From positions 62,001 through 126,000 of the forward strand of contig FWCC01000299.1 in assembly GCA_900169235.1 (NCBI GenBank): a stretch of DNA of 64,000 nt, written 5' to 3'. Origin of the DNA: Zarea fungicola (lineage: Eukaryota > Ascomycota > Sordariomycetes > Hypocreales > Cordycipitaceae). Positions 1 to 10,807 of the stretch are shown here, in pieces (the stretch's first letter is position 1; each line of letters begins with the position of its first letter). The translations under genes and the position numbers were made by a program. The notes under the pieces are model-generated. The model searched no databases. It saw only the letters and a program-made list of their open reading frames with translations, and was not told the DNA's origin.

Positions 1-3000
1 GCGGAAGTATGATGGAGGGCAGCCCCCTGTGACTGACAGCTAGTTCCACAAAATTTATTTGTTTGCCCCGATTCAAACCTACAAATGCCGATATCGAGTT
101 TCGAATGTAAGCTGCCAACTGCTTTGCGCCAAGGTCAGCTTCGTAATGGGGCTAATGACGAGTATCCAGTTTAGACATGTTGGCCTCAGCAGCTCGGCCC
201 CCAATACTATTCAGAGATATGACGAAACGCGGAGATCTTGAAGAGTGGCTAACCATTAGGCAGGGAGTTATAATGCGGATGAGGTGTTCCTGAGCTGGGA
301 ATAATTGGCTTTAGCGGGACGTGGAGTTGTGCCTACCGAACCGTCGATGAAGGAGGAAATGGTCGATCGCCGTAGCGTGACAAGCCAGTTGCCAGACAAG
401 AGTTATTAAGCTTGAGTGACCCCTGGATGTTAGCGGTTTGGTGCTAAAAGCGGGCTGGGCAGCCACTAGGATTTTCGTTTGACTTGTGACGTTTGAGTGA
501 TTGATTGGTGATGTCGGTTCGCGCAATCCAGTCCAGCTTATATTAGGCTTAAGCAGCCAAGTCGGCACACAGAGCAATCCAAACCTGGGCTTCTGATTAG
601 CATGAAATTTGTAAAACGGACAAATCTCATCTCGCATTTGATAATCACCCCTTGTCAGAGAGCCAGGAGAAGTTGACGAAGGAGACGGCGGGTATTTTCT
701 TGTTGCACGATTTACTAGATGGTACTGATATCTTGTAGACGGCATCTGCCACTTTATTTAGTGCCTGCCGGATAAGTAATGGAAGAAGGAACACTGACTC
801 TCGCACTAGCAAGATGAGAACCAACCTCACCCCCCCAATGTTGAGTGTAATAAGTGCTGGGGCTACGACGGTCATTCGAGTAGTGCCGGAGCAGTTGAAG
901 CAAGGTGAGAGTAAAGTCGGCGCAGGGTACGAGATCTACCACAGTGGCAATGCTTGCCCTAGAAGTATATTAGTACGAAGTTGAGCTAGATGTCCTGCAG
1001 GCAAGAAGCCAGTGCAAAAAGAAGTGGTTTTGTGGTAGGTGCTCTACAACCGGCTAATAATGCTCTGGCGCGAAAAGAAAGAAGAAAACGTGGATTTGTT
1101 TGGTCCGTTTATGAGGGCTCCAGATGATGCACATCGCCAGCGTTGAAGCGGCGGCAGAGAGAGCGGCGCTAGAGAGCACTAAAAGAATTCCGAGCCATTG
1201 CTGAAGTTGGGGAGGGGTTTCGCACCTTGTTGCCTGCACCGCTGCTGTTTGGTACTTGGAGGTAGCTTTCCTATTCCTCTAATGACACGCCCCTAGAGAG
1301 ACTCGGAAACTGGGGCTCCGCAACATGCAAATCCGATCCCCAGGCAAAAATTTCGATCCAAGAGGGCACAAGTCGATGGATGCTGCATACATGCACACGC
1401 GCCACTGGTTTCTATGATTTCCGTGTCTCTGGCATGCAAAAGACGAATACCTTTTTTTCTTTTTTATTTCTTTTTTTGGCGAGGCCCAATTATCGGCCCG
1501 CCCGTGCATTGAAGCACATACTGGTCTCCGTGTCGCACACAGTGCCGCGACTCATTACTGGACCAGTGGTTTAGATTGTTGGCCACATCCTCAATACTCA
1601 TACACACACATTATTTTTCTAGGTTCTCGGCGCCGTAGTCTCCGTCAAGTCACGCCATGCTGTGTTGCCAAGCGTGTGGGATCGAGATGCCTGTCTGCAC
1701 CCACCAAGATGACGCTTCACCAACGGAGGAATAGTGTAAAACAGAGGCAGCTACGGAGTACATGCAATTCATGTGTGGTCAGACTGTTTATTTGCTCACC
1801 AATTGCACGCTAAGTAGCTGGTCCCTTGCTCTCTAAAGTTGGCCAAGGGCAGAGCATCGCAAGCTACCACTTCTATTAGTTAGCTACTCAGTGGTGATGG
1901 GGAAGGCGAGGAAGAACAAGAATTGAGGCAAGCCGAGAGCCGGACGGGCCAATGATCTTGGCCGCAATAACCAAGCTCGTCGTCGGCTATCAATAAAGAA
2001 GTCCCAAGCTACGGAATAGCTCTACACAGTATGGATGCTGGGTTGTTTGTCGCCGTGTCAGTACGCTCACTACAGCCAAATGACGACTCCTCTGTACAAG
2101 CAAAAAGGCATGTCTAACATAGGCCTTGTAACACAAGCCTTGCAGTCGTTTTAACTGCGTAAGCGTGTAGTTAGTGCACTTTGTGGACCACTGGTTGTTG
2201 TTAGCGTACCGAAAAAGCCATCATTGAAAGCCCCCATACTGAATGGCCACTTTGCTGGTGTGTGCAGTATGCTAATGTTATTATTAGCGCCTACGGCCAA
2301 AAAGCACAGTGAAGCAGGATCGTAAATATTATTAGGCAACAAAGAAGAGGACGGATTTGTGGCATCCTGTGAGCCTGTAAAGCCAATAAAGGAAGCCTTG
2401 ACAGCGGGCATCTCATTTTCCACTGGAAGATGTGATTAGAAAATATAAAACAATGGGCTTCTGAGGTATCGACCTAGTATCACGTTTTGTGAACTCATGA
2501 CAGTTCCCCAGTTGGGTACGCAACCATGTCGAGCTCGCCTCTCTTTGGAGAGAAGCTGTGATTCAATTCATATCCGACTCTTATTTCTTGTTGCGCAAGA
2601 AGAAACGGTGTTTGCCTCTTTACTATGTAGGCTTTCTTGAATCTACGCATTTATTCAGATTTCGGATGGATTTACCAGAGTGGCCTGTCATTGATCCAGA
2701 GGGCTGAGCCTCGTGGGCCTGGAGTTTTCAACTGCGTCACTACCTAGTTCAAGACCATCAACGGTCGATGTGGAGGCGACGTGGCCATTTTAGCAACATG
2801 AGCCTCACTGTTGGAGACGATGGCCGTGATGGCACTCTGTTGCTGTTTGGTTTATTATTAACAAGGGCAGTTGTTATGCATGGATGCCCAGGTCAAGAAG
2901 CACGAGCGGATAGCCAATCTGTATGTGTGATGGGATATTATGAATGATTAATATTAAGTTCATTGAATCGCCGTACTTGTTTCCGTAGCTTCTCTGGGAG

Positions 3001-3035
3001 CAACGGCCTCTAAATACACAGGTAACTGCAGTAGG
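1..3035. other. Left-end stretch with no recognisable gene
   Basis: I read both strands and found only short open frames (at most 144 codons, at 311-745 on the minus strand). None has recognisable protein sequence, an initiation context or splice signals joining it to another frame. The base composition is ordinary, with pyrimidine and purine runs near 1440-1480. This is either true intergenic DNA or a strongly decayed region. No tRNA A/B-box pair was seen. Confidence 0.6.
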
Positions 3036-3365
3036 GTGACAAAAGTCACGCAAAAAAGTGGATTTTACACCAAAATGCCCTTTTTCAGCATACCTTTATT
3101 AGCCTCATTTATAATAATAAAAATACTTATTAAGTAGTATCTTATATAGTTTTATAAAAATCATATATTTTATTATTAAACTTTTAATTTATATTATTTA
3201 TAACTATTTTTAAAAAATCTTAAAGATTTTCTATACCTTATTAAAAAAAATAAATTATAAGTTTATATATAACTAATATAGTTTATATATAAGTAGGCTA
3301 TATAGGTAAGTAGGCTACCTCTTATAACCTTAAGGTATATGGAGTAATTAAGGAAATGAAATAAA
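3036..3365. repeat. AT-rich block, probable decayed repeat element
   Basis: From about 3085 to 3365 the sequence becomes almost pure A/T, in sharp contrast to both flanks. It holds short internal repeats: gtttatatataa at 3261-3272 and 3281-3292, taagtaggcta at 3291-3301 and 3307-3317, and an inverted repeat aaaatctt/aagatttt at 3214-3230. The left edge carries a small perfect inverted repeat, GTGAC-aaaa-GTCAC, at 3036-3049. In Pezizomycotina such islands commonly come from transposons mutated C-to-T by RIP; applying that here is an inference. No coding capacity remains, so the element type cannot be named. Confidence 0.5.
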
Positions 3366-4753
3366 ATGACAGGCGACATGACTCTTCTTTGCAGGTAGAT
3401 GGCAATACTTCTCATTTCTGAGCTCCAACAGTTATAATAAACTGCTACCAGCAGCAGCTACGCACTCTGGCCCTGCTGGTTGGCCCTGCCCGCCCCAGCC
3501 AACTACTCCAAAGGCCAGACGCAGGTACTGCCTTGTACATTCTACTACCCGCACCCCTCCCCTCCCCATCCAAGCCCCCTTCAAACTGGTCACTCCGTTT
3601 CTACCACGCTTTCTATCCATCTGTACCATGTTGCTCTACTCTAACCTAACAAGCCGACTTGATTCGGACTCACGACGGGGGCGCCGTTCTACCTTAGCTT
3701 CCACTGCCTGCCTGGCCTCGTCGCTTGCTTTGCTTGCTGCTCCCGCTGCTATTTTCCCTTCCTCAATCCCAAGGGCTTTCTGGAGCGGCACTTGGCCTCT
3801 ACATCACAACCTGCACTGCAGCCAAACGGGCCATCCTCCAGCTTCGCCCGTCTCTTTGATAAATCATCACCTCTCTGGCTTGCTCACATCGACTGGCTAA
3901 ATACCCAAGGGTTTCCTCTAAAAAAAACCAAATCTCGATCGCCTTTGCCCAAATTGCTGGCGCTGCTCTCTCGACGCACTCCCACACACCACGCATGGCT
4001 AGGATCGCCAGTGCTCTATTGCGTCACAAGCTCCATTTTCTCCCACTAGGAGCAAGACGGGTTCGCAGGCCTGGCAATAGCACACGGAGACGCGCCCGCC
4101 CGCGCTTCGATCCTCACCCTGTTTCTCAAACGGCTCACTGTTGGAATTCAATCACACTTCTCTCACCCGACTCACTCAATTCATCAAACTACGAATTGCT
4201 CCATTACCTCGCCGCCTGACTTGTCTATCTCATCCCAAACTCTCTCACCTTGACGTCACTTCACTCACATAATCCCGTTTCAACTGGACCGTTAGATACG
4301 GCAACTACAATCTTCAATTAGAACAACCACTCTGCCGGTCTGCAGTTTACCTCGCCATATAACGTTGGCGTGTCACAGGCTATCCCAGCCTAGCGCTTTG
4401 AAGCAACCACTACCAACTTCGAAGAACGAGCCGGAGCAACCTCCTCCTGCATCTCGATTGCCCGTTATCTCACTTAACCCCCTTGACCTCCAAGCACACT
4501 CAGAGTCTTTTCTCTGCGACTCATCGAACTATTTATCGCTTCTGTCATCCCCTCACCCCCATCGCAATTGTCACATATCACCCCAACACGACCCAAGTTT
4601 TGACCCTTGTCTCCCTCGCATCGTCTTTTGTTAATTCATCATTTGAATCTGATGCGGGCCGTTGATGATATCCTAATATATCAACTTGGTATAAAGGAAG
4701 TTGGATTGGCGTAAAGGACACTTCACCCAAACCACCAGGTCAAATTCGACTGC
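3366..4753 (+). promoter_or_regulatory. Probable promoter and long 5' leader of the SAM/HMG gene
   Basis: This 1.4 kb stretch is pyrimidine-rich, with many CT and CA tracts and repeated actcac/ctcact words. It lacks a convincing coding frame: the open frames at 3628-3900, 3792-4049 and 4365-4634 are short and of low complexity. C/T-rich leaders of this kind are typical upstream of fungal regulatory genes. I infer that it is the promoter plus 5' UTR of the gene starting at 4754. Transcript start and possible UTR introns are not determinable here. Confidence 0.4.
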
Positions 4754-6460
4754 ATGTCTCGAGAGCTCGAGGCTATTTTCGCCGAGTTGGCCCTTGGGCA
4801 GTACCTTGATGCATTTATTGACCAAGGCTTCGACTCCTGGGAAACCATTCTCGATATTCAAGAGTCGGACCTGTAAGTAGCGTTCTAGCTCCAGCCGCTT
4901 CGACAGCCCCATCCTGACTTGGCCCCTTCATAATAGTGATGCACTCGGTGTCAAACTCGGTCACCGACGGGTAATAATAGCCGAAACCCTTAAATTGCTC
5001 TTCTAATACTAAGCGTGGCTTTTAGAAACTTCAAAGGCGTATTGCCAACGCTCGTGGAATCGCTTCCAGCGTATCACTAGTCTCGACATTGAAATCCGGT
5101 TCAGAAGATACCAAGCAGCAACATGTCCGTAGAGAGAGTGCCACGCGCTCCGAAACTGGCTCTGAATCGGCCAACGGTGTGATGAAGAGGAAATACCGCC
5201 GGCATCCAAAGCCAGATGAGAATGCCCCGGAGCGGCCGCCTTCTGCATATGTCCTCTTCTCCAACAAAATGAGAGAGGATCTAAAGAGCCACAACCTCTC
5301 CTTCACAGAAATTGCCAAACTTGTCGGAGAAAACTGGCAGAGCCTGGATCAAGCCGAACGAGAATCCTATGAGAGTCAGGCCAACGCTGCCAAAGACAAG
5401 TATAGACGAAGGCTTGCCGAATACAAGAAGACACCCGAATATCGTAGATATTCGCAATATCTTCAAGACTTTAAGGAAAAGCAGAATAAGCATGGCCAAG
5501 GTTCCAAACCTCACCTGTGTAAGCATGACTTGCCGCCTAATCTGTAACTATTACAGACTTCTGACACTTAATCCAGCAACAGATACGTCCAAAAGACAGA
5601 AGGTAGAGGCTCGGCCCGAAACTGGCCGTTTGCGCCACGAAAGCAGCCACGGCAGTACCACGAGCGGCGGCACACCCACGGGGACAATCTCCAGCGCCGC
5701 TTCCGGAACGACCAGTGGAAGCAGCAGCGAGAGGCTGCGGGTAAGTGAGCCGCCACCGTATCGACGTAGACGGGTCGATTCCATTGCCTCCATCGCAGAA
5801 TCTCAAATGTCGTCGACTGCACCCGCTGTATTCTCACACAGGAACTCTTTGGATGAAAATGGCATCTCGCCACGCAATTCTCATTTCGATAGCACAAGTC
5901 CTATTGATGGACGTCACTCGCAGCATCCAGCTTCATGGTATGATGGTTCAAATCCACAAGAGCCGGTCAAGCAACCACAACAGCTGCCATCTCTCTCGGA
6001 TATGCTCGATAAAGATGCACAGCAAGCCTTGGGTGGACGACTCCCTCCTCCTCACGGCTCTCCTATATCCTATTCCGGTGATGATACCATAAAACGCACC
6101 GGCGGATCAAAACTACCCGATTCCCGCCCAACTGGCGATGCCGCGTTGCCGATACATGCTCTTCTATCCAATCAGATGACAGACACACTTGAGCCTTCTC
6201 TCGGAACCCTTGGTTATGGTACGTTGCTGGCATTGTTCTAGTCTTGTCGGGGATCTGACTAACGCTTGCTAGGCTTCTTATCCAACTCACCAACCTTTCG
6301 ACACATGAAGAAGGAGCAGGCAGGAGACGGAGACGTAATCATGACCACCACTGAGCAGTCGCCCACCAACACTACAGGCGGCGACAAGGGACGATTTGAT
6401 GGAATGAGTGCTCTGCTAGAAGCTGGCGAGATTGTTGGTCGTCGCGGTAACCGCCGCTGA
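4754..6460 (+). CDS. SAM-domain and HMG-box protein
   Basis: Five exons: 4754-4872, 4937-4970, 5026-5518, 5583-6218 and 6273-6460, giving 489 residues with all phases closing. Residues 1-65 form a SAM (sterile alpha motif) domain; the end of its last helix (ALGVKLGHRRKLQRRI) is assembled across two introns. Residues about 117-195 are an HMG box that opens with ERPPSAYVLFSNKMRE and holds the conserved Trp of ENWQSL. The remaining 290 residues are Ser/Pro-rich and look disordered. HMG boxes bend DNA in the minor groove; the SAM domain suggests homo- or hetero-oligomerisation. It is probably a nuclear chromatin or transcription regulator. The SAM+HMG combination is known in filamentous fungi, but I cannot attach a characterised name. 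Confidence 0.88.
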
Positions 6461-7090
6461 ATGTTGAAAGGGATTGGGCGCTATCCCCAATACCATCAAA
6501 AGCTTTGTGTGAGTCAACTCGTCATGCGCGGACCTGCCACTGTTCTATATCCCAACATCTACTGTTGCACAACTGGCATTGATGCCTGTGATGATGGACG
6601 CAATATTTTTAAACATTTTCTTTTAAACCATTGTTGAATGTATGAAACAAGGAGTTTATTGTTTTACTTATTTCTCTTTTAAAGCGAATACCCTGGGAGG
6701 GATATTTGCGGGTATACAAGCAAGGGTTATTTCGGGACAATATTTCAGCCTATAAGCCTTTTTGAATTTTCTTTTCTCCAGAGTGTGTCGATAAATTACC
6801 TTCTTCTTGTGATCGTGGTAACAGGCGCAGAATCGGGAAATTGCAATGGTGTCTGTAACAAGATTGAGTGTGTTTCATTTGCCAAGAACGAAAAGGATTG
6901 CAAGTAGACTCTGCTCAAAAAAGCTAGTGAACAAAGTTATATATAATTTGGCGAAAAACATGAAGTTGAGTTGGAGAGGGAATAGTATTAAAAAAAGATT
7001 AGGCATTCATTCGGCTGCGCAAAATCATCGTTTCTCTTAAAAAGTCAATTCCTCTCCCTCATTTGATATTGGAACACTTCCTTTCCCCTC
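6461..7090. other. Convergent intergenic region, SAM/HMG gene and BRN1 3' ends
   Basis: This is 630 bp between two genes that end toward each other. It is T/A-rich around 6600-6700 and 6930-7040, as expected for 3' UTRs and polyadenylation sites. The 64-codon open frame at 6846-7040 has no recognisable content and is discounted. No RNA gene was seen. Confidence 0.55.
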
Positions 7091-9937
7091 TTACGCTTCG
7101 CCCTCTATCACCTCTGCTGTCCAATCCTTGCGGATATCCAGCTCCTTGAGGTCTTCCGTCGTATTGATGATCAGACCGCGCTCGTTGGCGAGATGCAGCA
7201 GGCTAATAAAGCAGTATGATGTGGAGATGTCATTCATGACGGGCTTGGGGTACACGCGCTGCAGGCCATTCATAACCTTGGTGAACTTCAGCGTCGGGTT
7301 TGTTGTTTCATCCTCGGGGGGCTGCTGCGGTGGCTGCTGCTCCGACAGGGAGCGCCGGCCAGCGGGTTCTGGTGAAGGCATAGCGGGTGTCTTTGGTGGT
7401 CGCTGATTAGCACATTGGTTCGTCGTCATCTTTGTGGGTAGATGGCGTAAAGACAATGGTGGAAAACAAAAGATAGTGGTGAAAACTTACTGGTAGCTTT
7501 TCAAGGCCCATGCCCTTCCAAATCTCATCCTTGAGGCGGCGGATATCAACCTTCTTCGCGACGCGCGCGTACTGCACATACTCAGGCCGGACGCGCCGCG
7601 TAGTCGCGACAAGAGTATCTCCAAACGCGCCAGCCATGGGATTCGAAATTGTCTCACCACCAAACATGGCCGTCATGCTGCCAATGTTCTCAGTTAGCCC
7701 CATGTCTACACCGGCGCCAGCACCCAGGTGCTCCTGTGCATCTGCAAACTCCATGTCGTCGTCATCATCCTCCTCATCGTTGCCGCCTGCAAACGGCATG
7801 TCATCTTGAAAAAAGTTGGCATCGTAGTCGCTGCCAGGGAGCGCCGTCTCCTCGGGTGCCTTTTGCTGGGCCCAAAAAGCCTCATCAAGCTCCCCAAGCG
7901 GCTGATTGGCGTTGCTATAGTTGTGGTTGCCGCCAAACATGCGGCTCGCACCGTGATTCCCGGTACTGCGCTGCGTTAGGCGTGCCCTGGGCTTCAGAAA
8001 TAGGCTCAAGAGCGACTTCGAGCTAAAGTGTTTATCGTCGGGCAAGAGATTTCGAGACTTTGACTTCCAGTCCTTCTTAGCCATACAAATGGTCGAGTTG
8101 CTGGCTGCTTGTGTATATAAGGCGTCTGTGAGAGTCGAGTCCAGCACCGAGCCAAAGTCGATCTCGAACGGCTCCTTTTCCTTGCGCTTCTTTGGCGTAT
8201 CACCGGCAGGCTTACTGGTATCTTTAATTTTGCGAATGCGCCAGTGCTCGGCGCTTGTCCAGTTCTTTTGTAGTGCCTGGTCGAAGAAGCTCAGAATATC
8301 TTGATGCATCTTATCTGCATTTTGTGGATTCGATACCGAAATCACGTAGTCACCGTTTTCGTCATAGGCGTCCTCGTCGCCGCCGTCCTCGCCTATAGGA
8401 CCATCGTATACACGCATCTGGGGCTCCAACGCAGCTTCCCTGGCCCAGGCTTCGCCACCTTCACCAAAGGCAACATCATCGCCAATGTCAAAGCTGCCGA
8501 GACCTAGGTCGTCATCGTCAAAGCCCATAGCCGCATCGCCGTCGATGAGCATACCGGAGTTGTCGCCGAAGGCACCTGGAAGACGACCATTGTCCTGATC
8601 GCCACGCCAATCCTCGGGAGCCTTGAGGAAAGGAATGTCCATTGATCCCGAGGGGTCACCTAGTTCAAACTGTTTGAGAGACGGACAGATATCAAGCTCA
8701 TCAAGCCTGTTCAGGTTGGGGAAGTATCGCTGTCGTAGACCAGTCAAGTCAATCTCGACGTCTTGTGGGTCGTCTTCTTGCTCAGGCTCCTCGATACGGA
8801 GAGCCTCAATATCACTCTGAAGTTGTGAGACGTCGCTTTCCAAGTTCTCTTCTTCTTCCTGCAGGTCAACTTCAGCGTCATCCTCACTTCTCTTTTTATC
8901 CGTAATGGTATCGGTGAGGTCAGTGTCATCGCTGCTATCAAAGACGATGCGACCTTGGGAATCGATCATGAGATGGTTGAGGAGGAGGCCTTTGGCGCCG
9001 CCTTCGTCAAAGTCGGCAGAGGCTTTCTTGAAGAGGGGATCAACAGCGAACTCGAGTTCAAACTTTTTGAGTTGAAGGGATGTGAATGATGGTGCTAGGG
9101 TAGCTTCAGATCGTTGCGACTAAAGTACAACGTTAGTGCTTTTGAGTCTGACGGCTGGTTGGTTTCCACCCTGAACTTGCCTTCTTCTTGGGCTTCTTCT
9201 TTACGTTGCCATCCTCATCCAGCTCGTCCTCGCTTTCCTCACCAGTGCCTTCTTCGCCGTCGCCGCCCTTCTTCTTGCTATTACTGTCGGCCAGGCCACT
9301 CAGCAGCTTACCCGTCTCAGTCGCGACACTATCGACTCTGTTTGTATATATCTTGACGCAGCCATCGAGGGTACAACTGGCCTTTTGGAAGTTGACGCCA
9401 TCACCCTCTTTGAGCAGAGACATATCGTGGAAGTAGTCGATGAGTGCAAAGTTCCATGAGTTGGTGGCGTTGATCTTGTTGTCGGTAGCCATCTTCATCC
9501 ACTCTTCAAAGTTGGCGAGAATGGGAACGCGCTTGGCGGGTGTGAGGTTGACGCCATTGATGATGATAGGATCGTCGGATAGGTCAAGGCCACGCGCTGC
9601 GCGGGGTGTACCGGCGTTGGAGGCTGGTGATGCATTCTCAATGTCATCAAGTCTGAGGCTGGTTTTACGCGGTGTGGAGGCAGCAGCCTTTAGCTGGTTG
9701 ATTTGTTTTTCTTGGAGGACTTTTCGGGAATTCATTCGCTTGCCTCGCTCCTCAGCATCGTCGTTGAGTGGGATCCTGCCAGGTGGCCGAGCCTTTGTGA
9801 GCGTCTGCAGTTGCCATGTTGCGCGACTTGGTGAGGGGCTTTGATTTGTTATGCGACGCGAAAACTTACGAGTTCAGTGATCCCGACACTGATCTGGCGA
9901 CACTACCTTGGCGCGGCATCTGAGCAACGCGAGGCAT
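7091..9937 (-). CDS. BRN1: Condensin complex subunit 2 (Brn1/CAP-H, Barren family kleisin)
   Basis: Minus-strand exons are 9937-9870, 9826-9181, 9119-7491 and 7429-7091, giving 893 residues. This kleisin bridges the Smc2/Smc4 heads of condensin and is needed for mitotic chromosome compaction. Evidence includes the N-terminal block with ARPPGRIPLNDD, the Barren segment around TNSWNFALIDYFHDMSLL, the block VDPLFKKASADFDEGGAKGL near residue 265, and a C-terminal winged-helix-like end (YCFISLLHLANERGL) expected to bind an Smc head. Acidic stretches lie at about residues 200-230 and 300-380. The start at 9937 is chosen because exon 1 splices in phase to the conserved N-terminal block. The second intron uses a GC donor (GCAAGT at 9180) with a normal TTTAG acceptor at 9120; no GT donor nearby keeps the frame. 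One TCGCGT motif lies upstream near 10013. Confidence 0.95.
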
Positions 9938-10807
9938 TTTTAACAGAACCTGGAGGCAGGGTCCAACCGTGATGCAGTGTGGTTTTTTTTTTTTGGCCAA
10001 GTAAAGCCCCTTTGTCGCGTCCAGCAGGCAGGTTAGGAGGTTGTGGTGTTTCGCTCGTTGACTGGTTTACCCAGGTTCAAAGTAAACAAAGTACCCTTTC
10101 AGTAAGGCTCGCCCACACCGAGTGGCATGAAAAGTGTGGCTAGTTTTAATTGGGTGGGTCTACTGGTAGGCAGGGTGTGGCTGAGGGGTTGCTCAGAATG
10201 CCTGGTGTGTTTGTACTCCGTACTAATAATAATCATGTAACTAACTACATACCCGTTCAACTGTTCCAGAGACTGCAACGAAGTGGTAGCCTGCAGGCCT
10301 CCGGCCAAGACTCCATAGATCTCTCTAGGGCTCGCCACCAATCACACGTGCAACCCACCCCAGGTGACGCCACAGCCTTCATTTGGCAGTTGGCAGTTGG
10401 CAGGGTACATACCTACCTAGTACCTACCTAGCTGTTATTGCATCACCCACTTGCAGGTGCTTGAGTGCTGAAATCTCCCCTTCCAAACCCCCGTGTTTGC
10501 ACACTCCTGCGCCCTGGCACTACAGCGCACCTGGAATGGTGCGAAACCATCAGCTTAAAAACTGGAGCATCAACAGTTCAGTCCGGTGCTGCTCTTCTGA
10601 GCCGATCTGGTTTATGCATCACGTCACCATCTGTAGAGTTTCTACCCCTCGCATGGTTGTTTCTGAGACGTCCAGGGTCCCAAGGAGTTGCCTTTACTTC
10701 CACAGCAACAATCCCCAGCCTACAACGTTGCGTTTTCTTGGCTACCGAATCTCGCCGTCCCTAAACGGTGGCAACGTTTCCAACACCGAGATGCCCAGGT
10801 CGACATA
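9938..10807. promoter_or_regulatory. Divergent intergenic region of BRN1 and the exchanger gene
   Basis: This 870 bp region serves genes leaving in both directions. It holds a 10-T run near 9984, a single CGCG core (TCGCGT near 10013) on the BRN1 side and a TACCTACC tract at about 10410-10431. The open frames at 10099-10431 and 10383-10808 are unrecognisable and overlap each other on both strands, so I do not call them. Confidence 0.45.

Noticed and set aside
311..745. 144-codon minus-strand frame in the left gene-poor region
   Set aside because: No recognisable domain, no clear splice partners, and a random-looking mix of residues. Kept out of the gene list, though a lineage-specific gene cannot be fully excluded.
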